From NCBI GenBank assembly GCA_019637315.1, contig JAHBVU010000002.1:186001-250000 (forward strand): a stretch of 64,000 nt of DNA. Direction: 5' to 3'. The stretch is from Gemmatimonadales bacterium (GTDB taxonomy: Bacteria; Gemmatimonadota; Gemmatimonadetes; Gemmatimonadales; GWC2-71-9). Under the pieces are notes generated by a model. It searched no databases and had not been told where the DNA came from. It worked only from the letters and a program-made list of their open reading frames with translations. Below, piece by piece: positions 36,765-48,820 of the stretch. Both the position numbers and the translations under genes were made by a program. Positions within the stretch are counted from its first letter, which is position 1, and every line of letters starts with the position of its first letter.

Positions 36765-37244
36765 ATGGTGCGTGTCGGGTTCGGGTACGACTCCCATCGC
36801 TTCGTCGAAGGACGACCGCTGCTGCTTGCCGGGCAACGGATTCCGTTCCGGTACGGTCTGGCCGGTCATTCCGATGCCGATGCCGTTGCGCACGCCGTCA
36901 TCGATGCGTTGCTTGGGGCCGCAGGCCTCGGGGACATTGGAACGCTCTTCCCCGATACTGATCCCGCATGGCGTGACGCCGATTCGATGGCGCTGCTCGA
37001 CCAGGTCGTCGGACGGCTGCACGCGGCCGGGTGGGTCCCCGGCAACCTCGACGTTACGGTGGTGCTCGAGACTCCCAAACTCGGTCCGTTCAAGGCCGCA
37101 ATAGCGGAGGCACTTGCCCGGCGGCTTGGGATTCCGGTTGAACGGGTCGGGGTCAAGGCCAAGACCAACGAGGGGATGGGGTTCATCGGACGTGGAGAAG
37201 GCGTGGCCGTCATGGCCGTCGCAACGGTGGCCCGAGGCCGATGA
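36765..37244 (+). CDS. ispF: 2-C-methyl-D-erythritol 2,4-cyclodiphosphate synthase
   Basis: MEP-pathway enzyme of isoprenoid synthesis; it supplies prenyl chains for quinones and lipid carriers. It has 159 residues. Zinc ligands and substrate loops are visible: GYDSHRF, GHSDADAVAHAVIDALLGAAGLGDIG (about 34-59), FPDTDP, and the C-terminal KAKTNEGMGFIGRGEG. An AGCAGGA site precedes ATG 36765. It overlaps the DedA gene by four bases. Confidence 0.96.
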   Translation: MVRVGFGYDSHRFVEGRPLLLAGQRIPFRYGLAGHSDADAVAHAVIDALLGAAGLGDIGTLFPDTDPAWRDADSMALLDQVVGRLHAAGWVPGNLDVTVVLETPKLGPFKAAIAEALARRLGIPVERVGVKAKTNEGMGFIGRGEGVAVMAVATVARGR

Positions 37245-37858
37245 TCGAGTCAATCCTGCAGTCGATTGCCGGCTGGCCGCCGCTTGTCGTGTATGGGCTC
37301 GTGGCGCTGTCCTGTTTCGTCGAGAACTTCTTTCCCCCCGCGCCGTCCGATCTTTTGGTCGCCCTGGCGGGGTTTCTCTCTTTCGATGGCAACTACGACC
37401 CGATCACGATATTTCTGACCGCCTGGGCTGGAGGCATGGCCGGGACGACGGCCGTGTACTACCTGGTTCGCAAGTTTGGCGACCGGTTCGTCGAATCGCG
37501 GATCGGGAGGATCCTGCTGCCGCCGGACGCAATGGCCTTCCTCCTCAAGGAGTACGGTCGCTACGGCATGGTCGGCCTCTTCATTACGCGTCTGCTGCCG
37601 GGCTTCCGCTCGGTGGTGGCGCCGTTTGGAGGACTCAACCGCCTCCCCGTTCGGGTCGTTCTGGTTCCAGTTGCGCTGGCCCACGCCGTCTGGTACGCAC
37701 TGATCACCTGGATCGGCACCCGGATCGGCAACGAATGGGAAACGGTTGTCCGGGTCATCAATCGCCTGATCCAGACGCTTGGCGTTGTCGCCATACTGAT
37801 TGCGGCGATACTCGCCGTCGGTTTCGTTCTCTGGCGCCGTCGGCGAAAAGCGGCATGA
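37241..37858 (+). CDS. DedA/VTT-family membrane protein
   Basis: A 205-residue inner-membrane protein of the DedA family. Some members recycle undecaprenyl phosphate or move phospholipids. The family motif is seen in FVENFFPPAPSDLLVALAGFLS, then a glycine-rich GGMAGTTAVYYLVRKFG and the FITRLLPGFRSVVAPFGG segment with its conserved arginine. It ends in a final helix and a basic tail (WRRRRKAA). ATG 37241 overlaps ispF; the stop overlaps the Xer gene. Confidence 0.9.
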   Translation: MIESILQSIAGWPPLVVYGLVALSCFVENFFPPAPSDLLVALAGFLSFDGNYDPITIFLTAWAGGMAGTTAVYYLVRKFGDRFVESRIGRILLPPDAMAFLLKEYGRYGMVGLFITRLLPGFRSVVAPFGGLNRLPVRVVLVPVALAHAVWYALITWIGTRIGNEWETVVRVINRLIQTLGVVAILIAAILAVGFVLWRRRRKAA

Positions 37859-38760
37859 ACGACACCCTCGAGCGGAGCTTCGGGCTCGAGGGTTTTCGCG
37901 ACTACCTGGCGCTGGAGGCCGGGGCCAGCCCGCATACGATCGACAACTATCTGCGCGACCTCCGGCATATGGTCCGGTTTCTGGCTGGGCAGGATGTTGT
38001 TACCCTGGCAGCGGTGACTCGGGTCCATCTCCGCGATTTCGTCTTTGCCCTCAAGGACACCGGCGCGAGTCCCGCCACGATCCGTCGTCACGTTTCGGCG
38101 ATTCACACCTACTACGGCTTCCTGCTCGGCGAGGGAACCGTCACCGAGGATCCCAGCGATCGTCTCGAGACGCCGCGGCGTGGGCGCAAGCTCCCGACCG
38201 TCCTGTCCGTCAGCCAGATCGAGGCGTTGCTGGCCGCGCCCGGTCTCGATGATCCGATGGGATGGCGCGATCGGGCCCTGCTGGAACTGGGATACGGAGC
38301 GGGCGCACGGGTCTCTGAACTCGTCGGGCTCGGCCTCGAGGACTTGCTGCTTTCCGATCAGCTGATTCGGGTGGTTGGCAAGGGCAACAAACAGCGCCTG
38401 ATCCCGATCGGCCGGAAGACGGTTGCCGCGGTGTCCGTCTACCTCAACGCACTCCGGCCCAGTCTCGATCGGGGCCGGACCGAGGGGCGGGTCCTGCTCA
38501 ATGCGCGAGGGCAGCCGCTCAGCCGGGTGGGGGCCTGGGGGGTTGTCAAGCAGGCGGCGACCCGGGCCGGCATCACCGAGCGGGTCACCCCTCACATCCT
38601 CCGCCACAGCTTTGCCACCCACCTGCTCGAAGGAGGAGCTGATCTTCGGGCAGTCCAGGAGATGCTCGGACACGCCGATCTGACGACGACGCAGATCTAC
38701 ACCCATGTGGACAGGGAGTACCTTCGGACCGTGCACCGACAGTTTCATCCCCGGGGATGA
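37855..38760 (+). CDS. xerD: Tyrosine recombinase XerC/XerD
   Basis: Site-specific recombinase that resolves chromosome dimers at dif with FtsK. It has 301 residues, the full Xer length with an N-terminal SAM-like domain (about 10-95). All catalytic residues are present: Arg152, Lys176, His247, Arg250, His273 and Tyr282 (TQIYTHV). ATG 37855 overlaps the DedA stop. It looks like the housekeeping enzyme rather than a phage integrase. XerC versus XerD cannot be settled without the second paralogue. Confidence 0.9.
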   Translation: MNDTLERSFGLEGFRDYLALEAGASPHTIDNYLRDLRHMVRFLAGQDVVTLAAVTRVHLRDFVFALKDTGASPATIRRHVSAIHTYYGFLLGEGTVTEDPSDRLETPRRGRKLPTVLSVSQIEALLAAPGLDDPMGWRDRALLELGYGAGARVSELVGLGLEDLLLSDQLIRVVGKGNKQRLIPIGRKTVAAVSVYLNALRPSLDRGRTEGRVLLNARGQPLSRVGAWGVVKQAATRAGITERVTPHILRHSFATHLLEGGADLRAVQEMLGHADLTTTQIYTHVDREYLRTVHRQFHPRG

Positions 38761-38870
38761 TGGATCGGGCGGGGTCCGAGGCTGTGAAACTTCCCGGTGT
38801 GGTACTACGTTACATATAGCAACAGCAACCCCTCGCCATCCGGTCCATGAGGACAGGGAGGTTCGGCCGT

Positions 38871-39629
38871 ATGAACATGCAAGGATACTGGCTCAAGATT
38901 GCCGGCAAGGCGCTGGTCATTTTCGTGATCGGCTTCGCGGCCATCAGCATCGTGCGAGCCGGGAAACGGGAGGTCGTCCGGGTGGTCGAATCGGCATCCG
39001 ACGTGACCGTTCCGCTGCCGTTCGTGCCATTTACGTTCGATGGCGCTCGTGCTGGTACGTTCCGGAATGCCGTCTTCCATCGAAGTGCGCCCAATCGACT
39101 CGAAGGTGTCGATGTCACGGTCCGGCTTTCGGACCTCGCGGTCTTGAGCCGGCTGGACGGGTGCCACGCCACCGTTGACGATCCGACTCGACTGAACGAG
39201 CGCAGCAGTTTCCGCTGCGTTTCTCTCGACAGCACGATGCAGGAGTTTGGCAAGATCATTGTCCAGACGCGCGGGGACGACGGCAAGTGGGTCGAGTCGC
39301 GGGCTGTTCCCCTGGTACTGCCTCGCCAGGTTGCCGAGGACATTCGGAACCAGCAGATCAACACCAGATCTGCCGCCCGCTACGACGCGCGCCGGATGCG
39401 TCAGCTCGGCGACAGCATGCGGATTCTCGGTCGTGAGCTGGGTCGCACCGAGGACGCGGCCGATCGGGCGGCTCTCTCGGCGCGGATCGAGGCACTCCAG
39501 ACGGAAATGGCAGAGTTGACCACGGCCATTACCGAGGCGGCCATGGAGGAAGCCACGGCCCGGGCAGGTGAGGCGGCGGCCAAGGTCCGCGTTCAGGTCC
39601 AGACCAAGGTCAGCGGCCCGACCCCGTAG
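38871..39629 (+). CDS. Unrecognised membrane-anchored coiled-coil protein
   Basis: I do not recognise this 252-residue protein. It has one N-terminal hydrophobic helix (about residues 9-24, IAGKALVIFVIGFAAI), a central beta-rich part with two cysteines (GCHATVDD and FRCVSLD) that could form a disulphide, and a C-terminal third predicted as coiled coil (about 175-245) rich in Arg, Glu and Ala. The bulk should face the periplasm. I chose ATG 38871 because AGGGAGG lies 9 bases upstream; an ATG at 38847 is in frame but poorly placed. A GAAACTT/TACATAT pair (38786-38817) might be an alternative-sigma promoter but is weak. Confidence 0.7.
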   Translation: MNMQGYWLKIAGKALVIFVIGFAAISIVRAGKREVVRVVESASDVTVPLPFVPFTFDGARAGTFRNAVFHRSAPNRLEGVDVTVRLSDLAVLSRLDGCHATVDDPTRLNERSSFRCVSLDSTMQEFGKIIVQTRGDDGKWVESRAVPLVLPRQVAEDIRNQQINTRSAARYDARRMRQLGDSMRILGRELGRTEDAADRAALSARIEALQTEMAELTTAITEAAMEEATARAGEAAAKVRVQVQTKVSGPTP

Positions 39630-39679
39630 CGGCCGGATCGGGAGGTTTTTCGACCCGGCATCTTGCTTCTAACCTGTTG

Positions 39680-39703
39680 ATTCGCTATATTTTAGCGAAT
39701 TTT
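39680..39703 (+). terminator. AT-rich perfect inverted repeat
   Basis: Arms ATTCGCTA (39680-39687) and TAGCGAAT (39693-39700), loop TATTT, followed by TTTC. It could end the upstream transcript as a weak intrinsic terminator, or be an operator about 35 bases upstream of the kdsB -35 box. It stands out because the surroundings are very GC-rich. Confidence 0.45.
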
Positions 39704-39733
39704 CACCAGTAGAATTCTGGCGCGGCACGACTT

Positions 39734-39762
39734 TTGACAACGGTCGGCCGCGCTCTTACTTT
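39734..39762 (+). promoter_or_regulatory. Promoter of the kds/lpt envelope cluster
   Basis: A perfect -35 TTGACA (39734-39739), a 17-base spacer and TACTTT (39757-39762). Transcription would start near 39769, next to the kdsB ATG at 39770, so the messenger is predicted to be leaderless; no ribosome site fits between. Confidence 0.62.
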
Positions 39763-39769
39763 GTGAGCC

Positions 39770-43004
<3,235 letters not shown>

Positions 43005-43005
43005 G

Positions 43006-43554
43006 GTGATCGATTCTTCGCTGGCTCGGCAGATTCGCCTCCTCGTGCTCGATGTCGATGGCGTGCTGACCGACAACGCGATCTACCTCGGCCCGGTCGA
43101 TGGCCGGCGGGCCGAGCTCAAGCAGTTCGACGTGCAGGACGGGCTCGGGCTCGTGTTGTTGCGGGAAACGGACATTGCGGTGGCGTGGTTGAGTGGTCGC
43201 CAATCGGAGGCGACGACATTGCGTGCCCAGGAACTCAAGATTCCGATCCTGGTGCAGGATTCCGGGGCCCGCAAAGTGCCGGCCCTCAAGACCATGCTGG
43301 CGGAGCTCGGGCTCGACTGGTCGCACACCGCCTTCGTCGGTGACGACCTGGCGGACCTGGGCGTGATGGAGCGGGTCGGGCTGCCGATCGCGGTGGCCAA
43401 CGCCGTCGACGAGATCAAGCAGACCGCGCTTTGGGTAACGAGCCGTCCGGGCGGACGTGGTGCGGTGCGCGAAGTGGTGGAGGCCCTGTTGCGGGCCCGT
43501 GGGGAGTGGGACGCGGTGCTGGCCCGATATCGCGCAGCGCGGGAGGCGGAGTGA
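43006..43554 (+). CDS. kdsC: 3-deoxy-D-manno-octulosonate 8-phosphate phosphatase
   Basis: Removes phosphate from Kdo-8-P. A 182-residue HAD-family protein with the nucleophile Asp in LLVLDVDGVLTDN, WLSGRQSEAT, the conserved Lys in SGARKVPAL, and FVGDDLADLGVM. The start is GTG 43006, one base after the kdsA stop; longer in-frame starts lie inside kdsA. The stop overlaps kdsD. Confidence 0.92.
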   Translation: MIDSSLARQIRLLVLDVDGVLTDNAIYLGPVDGRRAELKQFDVQDGLGLVLLRETDIAVAWLSGRQSEATTLRAQELKIPILVQDSGARKVPALKTMLAELGLDWSHTAFVGDDLADLGVMERVGLPIAVANAVDEIKQTALWVTSRPGGRGAVREVVEALLRARGEWDAVLARYRAAREAE

Positions 43555-44522
43555 CGGTGACGGACCGCACGGCGCAGAGCGTTGCCGGCGGCAAACGTGT
43601 GCTGCTGCTGGAAGCGGATGCGGTCCGCCGGGTCGCTGAGCGGCTGGATCAGCGTTTTGCTGCTGCGGTCGCGTTGCTGCTCGCCACCGAGGGACGGGTC
43701 ATTGTGTCGGGTGTCGGCAAGTCGGGGTTGGTCGGCCGGAAGATCGCGGCGACTCTGACCTCGACCGGAACACCGGCGCACTATCTGCACCCGACCGACA
43801 GCCTGCACGGCGACCTGGGGATCGTCGGCCCCAAGGATGCGGCTATCCTGCTCAGCAAGAGCGGGGAAACGGAGGAGCTGTTCGGACTCCTCGAGGTGCT
43901 GGAGCGGCGGGCGGTTCCGATCGTGGCGATTACCGGCGGAGCCGAGTCGACCCTGGCCCGTGCCTCAAGCGTCGTGCTCGATGGCGGCGTGTCCGAGGAG
44001 GCCTGCCCCCATGATCTGGCGCCGACCGCCAGTACGACGGTGGCACTGGCGCTGGGCGATGCTCTGGCGGTCGCGCTGCTCGAGGCCAAGGGATTTTCGC
44101 GCGATGCCTTCGCATCGCTCCATCCCGGTGGGCGGCTCGGGCGAAAGCTCCTCCTGCGGGTTGGCGACGTGATGCTGCCACCGGGGGCCTCACTTCGGCC
44201 GACGGATCGGATGGGGCGGGCCGCGGAGCTGCTGGCGCACCAGCGCGGTATTGCGGCCGTGCTCGACGAGGGGCGGCTCGTAGGTGTGCTCACAGCCGGT
44301 GATCTGTCCCGCCTGGCGGGAAGCGATGATCACTATTGGGAGCGGACCGTTGGCGGCGTCATGACCGCGGACCCAAAGACGACGACGGCGGTCGAGTTGG
44401 GTGCGGCGGCCGTGGGTGTCATGGAGCGGTACGGCATCATGGCGCTGCCGGTGGTTGATGAGGCCGGTGGACTGAGGGGCATGGTTCATCTGCACGATCT
44501 GATGAGGGCAGGCGCCGTATGA
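43551..44522 (+). CDS. kdsD: Arabinose-5-phosphate isomerase
   Basis: Interconverts ribulose 5-phosphate and arabinose 5-phosphate, the Kdo precursor. It has 323 residues: a SIS domain (about 30-180) with VSGVGKSGLVGRKIAATLTS, SLHGDLG and LLSKSGETEEL, then two CBS domains (about 205-320). The start is GTG 43551 in the kdsC stop; GTG 43557 is a second possibility. With kdsB, kdsA and kdsC it completes the Kdo route. Confidence 0.94.
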   Translation: MTVTDRTAQSVAGGKRVLLLEADAVRRVAERLDQRFAAAVALLLATEGRVIVSGVGKSGLVGRKIAATLTSTGTPAHYLHPTDSLHGDLGIVGPKDAAILLSKSGETEELFGLLEVLERRAVPIVAITGGAESTLARASSVVLDGGVSEEACPHDLAPTASTTVALALGDALAVALLEAKGFSRDAFASLHPGGRLGRKLLLRVGDVMLPPGASLRPTDRMGRAAELLAHQRGIAAVLDEGRLVGVLTAGDLSRLAGSDDHYWERTVGGVMTADPKTTTAVELGAAAVGVMERYGIMALPVVDEAGGLRGMVHLHDLMRAGAV

Positions 44523-45127
44523 TGCCAGGTCGCAACAACAAACCTCAGGTGCGCATCGGGATTCCTGGATGGGCTACGGCGGCATTGGTCGCGTTTGGAG
44601 CCGCGGCCTGCCAGTCGACGGGCATCCGGGCAACCCAGACGGTGCAGGTTGTCGACAGCTCGGATCAGTTCATGACCAAGATGACGACCAACATGGTCGA
44701 GAACGGGGTCCGGACCGGGTACGTCTACGCCGAGTCGGCGTATGTGTACCAGATGGCGCAGCGAATGGATCTGCGCCAGATGCGGGTGCTCTTCTTCGAG
44801 GATGGCAAGCAGACCTCGGTTCTCACCGCCGAGCAGGGAGACTACAGCCTTGCCAACGGGTCGCTGGACGCCCGGGGCAATGTCCGGATCGTCTCGACGG
44901 ACGGACGGCGGCTGACCACCCCGCGCCTGATCTATGATCGAACGCTGCTTCAGCTCCGCAGCGACACGACCTTCGTTTACGACTCTCGCGGTGAACGGCT
45001 CACCGGGAAGAGCTTCACCTCGGACCTCGAGTTCAAGAACGTGCGAATCGTCGAACCCAAAGGGGTTCAGTTGCGCGGCGGGTTTGATCTCCCCGGGCAG
45101 CGTCCGGACAGCGGAGCCGCGCCGTGA
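44519..45127 (+). CDS. lptC: LPS export protein LptC, probable lipoprotein form
   Basis: A 202-residue envelope protein of the LptC family, which passes LPS from LptB2FG to LptA. It has a hydrophobic segment (about 17-30) ending in GAAACQS, compatible with a lipobox, where E. coli LptC instead keeps a membrane helix. The beta-jellyroll part shows the family pattern MRVLFFEDGKQTSVLTAEQGDY, GNVRIVSTDGRRLTTPRLIYD and FVYDSRGERLTGKSF. It lies between kdsD and lptA with four-base overlaps. Confidence 0.85.
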   Translation: MMPGRNNKPQVRIGIPGWATAALVAFGAAACQSTGIRATQTVQVVDSSDQFMTKMTTNMVENGVRTGYVYAESAYVYQMAQRMDLRQMRVLFFEDGKQTSVLTAEQGDYSLANGSLDARGNVRIVSTDGRRLTTPRLIYDRTLLQLRSDTTFVYDSRGERLTGKSFTSDLEFKNVRIVEPKGVQLRGGFDLPGQRPDSGAAP

Positions 45128-46566
45128 AGTCGGCGATGTGGTTCGCGCTCCTTGCGGGGGTTGCCGGGGTCGCATCGCTCTCTGCGCAGACGCCGAGGGC
45201 GCAGGCACCTCGGGCTCAGCCCAGCGACCGGTGCCGGCTTCAGATCGTCAATGTCGACCGCGAGGGGGTCCGAACCACGCCGATGGCCGGAACCGAGAAC
45301 TACTTTGCCGGCGGCAACGTCCACGCGCGCTGCGCCGGGCGGAATATCCACATGTACGCCGACAGCGTGGCGTCCTATGGTGGGTCCGTGGTCCAGTTCA
45401 TCTCGCTGGGCAACAAGGTCAGGTATCGTGATTCGACGACTGCGCTCGATGCTGATTTCGGTACCTATTTCCAGAACGGCGAGCGCTTCGAGGCGCAGAA
45501 CAACGTGCTGCATCGCGACCTCGAGTCGGGTTCGACCATTACGGGCCAACGAATCGATTATCTTCGCCCAGTCCGCGGCTTGCGGGCCGAGATGGAAGTC
45601 GTTGCCTACAACCGACCGACGGTTCGGTATGTGGTGAAGGACTCTGCCGGTCAGGCGCAGTCGCCGTACACGATCGTCGGCAACCTGGTGCGCACTCGTG
45701 CCAACGAAGTGATTTACGCGAACGGCAATGTCACGATCGAACGCGAGGACCTCAGGGGGTCGGCGGATTCGCTCTGGCTCGACACCGGCAGACGCCAGAG
45801 CGGGCAACTCGTCGGCCGGGCCGCTTTGCGGACCGAGCGTCGGGATGGCTTCACGCTGACGGGTCGCGTCATCGACATTGGCCTGACGGATCGGGAACTC
45901 CGGCTCCTCAAGGCTCGGGATTCGGCCAAGCTCGTCAGCAAGGACATCACTCTTGCTGGGGATTCGGTCGGTGTGGAGCTGATCAATCGCCAGCCCGAGC
46001 GGGTGGTTGCCTGGGGCAAGACGGTTCGCCCGTCGCTCGTGTCCACCGATTACCTCGTTCGGGGTGACTCACTCCGGGTCGAGATGCCCAATCAGCGGTT
46101 GACGTCTCTCCGCGCCTTTGGCGGGGGATGGGTTGGATTTTCCGGTGACAGCGCGGAGAGCTCGCGTCGCGACTGGATCTCGGGCGACACGGTGGCGGTG
46201 GAGTTTCTTTCGCTCGGCGCAGCCGGCGCGGAGCAGACCAGGATCCGTGAGGTCGAGGCGACTCAGAACGCGCGGTCATTTTATCAGCTGGCGCCGGAAC
46301 AAGGGCAGACCAAGGGGTCGATCAATTACACCCGCGCCAGGCGGATTCTGGTGACGATGCGGATTACCACGGATTCGAACACGGTTCAACAGGTCGACGC
46401 ATTCGGCGACGTGGACGGAATCCACCTGCAGCCGGCATTGACGCGGGCTCGGGACACAGCTGCGGTGCGGGACTCGACGATTGTACCGCCCGTCCGGCCC
46501 GACAGCGTTGCCATGCCGGCAAGGCGCGACACCGCCGGCGTAGCGCCGCGGAGAGGATCTCAATGA
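45124..46566 (+). CDS. lptA: LPS export protein LptA/OstA-like, long form
   Basis: Periplasmic beta-jellyroll protein thought to bridge LPS to the outer membrane. The signal peptide is clear: short basic start, hydrophobic stretch and cleavage near LSAQT (about 21). It has 480 residues, well over twice a typical LptA (about 180-200). Several OstA-like blocks repeat, each with a phrase such as [38 protein letters not shown] and [15 protein letters not shown]. The C-terminus is a Pro/Arg/Asp-rich tail. The start is GTG 45124 in the lptC stop. Confidence 0.82.
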   Translation: MKSAMWFALLAGVAGVASLSAQTPRAQAPRAQPSDRCRLQIVNVDREGVRTTPMAGTENYFAGGNVHARCAGRNIHMYADSVASYGGSVVQFISLGNKVRYRDSTTALDADFGTYFQNGERFEAQNNVLHRDLESGSTITGQRIDYLRPVRGLRAEMEVVAYNRPTVRYVVKDSAGQAQSPYTIVGNLVRTRANEVIYANGNVTIEREDLRGSADSLWLDTGRRQSGQLVGRAALRTERRDGFTLTGRVIDIGLTDRELRLLKARDSAKLVSKDITLAGDSVGVELINRQPERVVAWGKTVRPSLVSTDYLVRGDSLRVEMPNQRLTSLRAFGGGWVGFSGDSAESSRRDWISGDTVAVEFLSLGAAGAEQTRIREVEATQNARSFYQLAPEQGQTKGSINYTRARRILVTMRITTDSNTVQQVDAFGDVDGIHLQPALTRARDTAAVRDSTIVPPVRPDSVAMPARRDTAGVAPRRGSQ

Positions 46567-47327
46567 CCAGCGTTCTCTCCGGAGAGCATCTCGATAAGGC
46601 GTTCCGCCGCCGGCGCGTCGTCAAGGACGTCAGCGTCTCGGTGTCGCAAGGAGAAATTGTCGGATTGCTTGGCCCGAACGGTGCCGGCAAAACGACGACG
46701 TTCTACCTGATTACGGGGCTGATTCGACCCGATGCCGGCAAGATCGTGCTCGACTCGACCGACATCACGAGCCAGCCGATGTATCGGCGTGCCCGCAGCG
46801 GGATCGGCTATCTGGCGCAGGAACCGTCAGTGTTCCGGCGAATGACTGTCGAGGACAACGTTAAAGCCATCCTCGAGACAGTCGACCTGTCACGCGCGGA
46901 GCGCCGTGAACGGCTGGAACGGTTGCTGGACGAGTTGGGGCTCAAACATCTCCGGAAGAACAAGGCCTACAGTTTGAGCGGCGGTGAGCGGCGGCGTCTC
47001 GAGATTACCCGTGCCTTGGTTACGGAACCGAAGTTCATGCTGCTGGACGAACCGTTTGCCGGCGTCGATCCGATTGCGGTGCACGACATTCAGACCATTA
47101 TCGCCAATCTGAAATACCGCGGTATCGGCGTCTTGATCACAGATCACAGTGTCGAGCAGATGTTCGAGATCGTCGACCGCGCTTACATCATGTTCGAGGG
47201 TGAGGTTCGCGCTGCCGGAACGGTGCGAGAGCTTGTGTTCAACGACCAGGTCGCCGAGTTGTACCTCGGTCCGACCATGACGGCGCGCCTGCGAGAGCGG
47301 CTCGAACGCGCGGAGACGACGCTGTGA
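46563..47327 (+). CDS. lptB: LPS export ABC transporter ATP-binding protein
   Basis: ATPase that powers LPS extraction from the inner membrane. It has 254 residues. Walker [17 protein letters not shown], signature [11 protein letters not shown], Walker [15 protein letters not shown] and the switch His in LITDHSVEQ are all present. ATG 46563 overlaps lptA, and the stop overlaps rpoN. The permease partners LptF/G are not in this window. Confidence 0.96.
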   Translation: MTSVLSGEHLDKAFRRRRVVKDVSVSVSQGEIVGLLGPNGAGKTTTFYLITGLIRPDAGKIVLDSTDITSQPMYRRARSGIGYLAQEPSVFRRMTVEDNVKAILETVDLSRAERRERLERLLDELGLKHLRKNKAYSLSGGERRRLEITRALVTEPKFMLLDEPFAGVDPIAVHDIQTIIANLKYRGIGVLITDHSVEQMFEIVDRAYIMFEGEVRAAGTVRELVFNDQVAELYLGPTMTARLRERLERAETTL

Positions 47328-48820
47328 AGACCGGCCTGTCGCAACACGCCGGCCTCCGGCAGGAGCTGCGCATCAACCCGCGGCTGTATCAGGCCATGGA
47401 CATGCTCTACATGCCCATGATGGACCTGCAACAGCATCTCAAGCAGGAGCTGCTGACGAACCCGTTCCTCGAGCTGCTCGAACCGGAAGAGGACGAGCGG
47501 GATCAGCAGGAGCCGACTGCAGAGCAGGAAAAGGAGAAGCAGGAGAAGGAAGACGAGATCGACTGGGAGGAGATCCTCCTCAACGGTTTCGATGTCGGTG
47601 GGACCAAGTCGCAGTACGAAGATCAGGAGTATCTCGAGCCCGTGATGGTCGAGCGGGTCGACCTGATCGATCATTTGCGTGACCAGCTGCAACTGATGCA
47701 CCTGACGCCGCGGCAGCGACTCTTGAGCGAAGAGTTTCTCGGCAACATCAATGATGACGGCTATCTCAGTGCATCGCTGGAGGAAATTCTCGGCTCGGTC
47801 AATGCCCTGATGGAGTCGTATCTCGCCGCCGCTGAAGATGATGGCGACGACGAGGACGTTGACGATCGGCCGAAGCCGCGTCTGGCACAGGTGGCACCCT
47901 TCCAGCTTGCAGAAGTCGAGGAGATGCTGCGGATCATCCAGCGGCTTGACCCGCCTGGGGTCGGTGCACGCGACCTTCGCGAGTGTCTGGTGCTGCAGCT
48001 GCAGGACGCCAAGGATACGGACTCGCTGGTGTATCACCTGGTCAGCGAGGCGTTCACGGACCTGATTGCGCACCGCTGGAACGACCTTGCCAAGCGCTTT
48101 GGTGTGGAGCCCCGCACAGTGCAGACGGCAGCAGATTCGTTGGCGCGTTTCGACCCGAAGCCAGGCCTCAAGCACTCCGACCGGGGGGACGGCTACATCA
48201 TTCCTGACCTGATCGTGGATAAGGTCGGCACCCAGTATCACGTTACGCTCAACGACACTGGGGTGCCGCGTCTTCGCCTCAGTCGTTCCTATCAGGACGT
48301 GGCACGGGACAAGAAGTCGCTGACCCAGGAGAATAAAGAGTTCATCGCGCAGAAGATGAACAGCGCCAACTGGATGATCCAGGCCATCGAGCAGCGTCGG
48401 CAAACGATGCTCAAGGTGATGAACTTCATCGTCGACCGGCAGCGGGCTTTCTTCGAGAAGGGTGTCGAGTATCTCAAGCCGCTCACGCTGCGTGAAGTTG
48501 CCGAAGTCATCAGCATGCACGAGTCGACGGTCAGCCGCGTGACCAACGAGAAGTATGTTCAGACGCCTCGCGGCGTCCTGCCGCTCAAGTTCTTCTTTTC
48601 GAGCGCGCTCACCACGGTGTCGGGTGAGGATGCGAGCGCTCGCTCGATCCGGGCCAAACTCGAGAAGATGGTGTCCGAGGAGGAGACCTCGAAGCCGCTG
48701 ACCGACCAGCAGATCGTTCACCGGTTCAAGGAGCAGGGTATTCAGATTGCCCGCCGCACGGTTGCCAAGTATCGTGATCAGCTCGGTATTCTGCCCGCCC
48801 GGATGCGCAAGCGAGTATGA
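47324..48820 (+). CDS. rpoN: RNA polymerase sigma-54 factor
   Basis: Alternative sigma factor that needs AAA+ activators. It has 498 residues. Region I at the N-terminus is Gln/Leu-rich ([18 protein letters not shown] and [22 protein letters not shown] across residues 8-50), followed by an acidic stretch. The core-binding and helix-turn-helix regions contain [21 protein letters not shown] and [12 protein letters not shown]. The RpoN box is ARRTVAKYR near the C-terminus. The lptB-rpoN order is widely conserved. The start is GTG 47324 in the lptB stop. Confidence 0.96.
   Translation: MKTGLSQHAGLRQELRINPRLYQAMDMLYMPMMDLQQHLKQELLTNPFLELLEPEEDERDQQEPTAEQEKEKQEKEDEIDWEEILLNGFDVGGTKSQYEDQEYLEPVMVERVDLIDHLRDQLQLMHLTPRQRLLSEEFLGNINDDGYLSASLEEILGSVNALMESYLAAAEDDGDDEDVDDRPKPRLAQVAPFQLAEVEEMLRIIQRLDPPGVGARDLRECLVLQLQDAKDTDSLVYHLVSEAFTDLIAHRWNDLAKRFGVEPRTVQTAADSLARFDPKPGLKHSDRGDGYIIPDLIVDKVGTQYHVTLNDTGVPRLRLSRSYQDVARDKKSLTQENKEFIAQKMNSANWMIQAIEQRRQTMLKVMNFIVDRQRAFFEKGVEYLKPLTLREVAEVISMHESTVSRVTNEKYVQTPRGVLPLKFFFSSALTTVSGEDASARSIRAKLEKMVSEEETSKPLTDQQIVHRFKEQGIQIARRTVAKYRDQLGILPARMRKRV

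Noticed and set aside
37855-38760. Xer recombinase as a sign of a mobile element or integron
   Set aside because: It has the full housekeeping Xer layout, is coupled by overlap to a DedA gene and lies among core genes; there are no att repeats or cargo.
38786-38817. Possible ECF-type promoter GAAACTT / TACATAT
   Set aside because: The spacing and the second element do not match a sigma class well enough to list as a feature.
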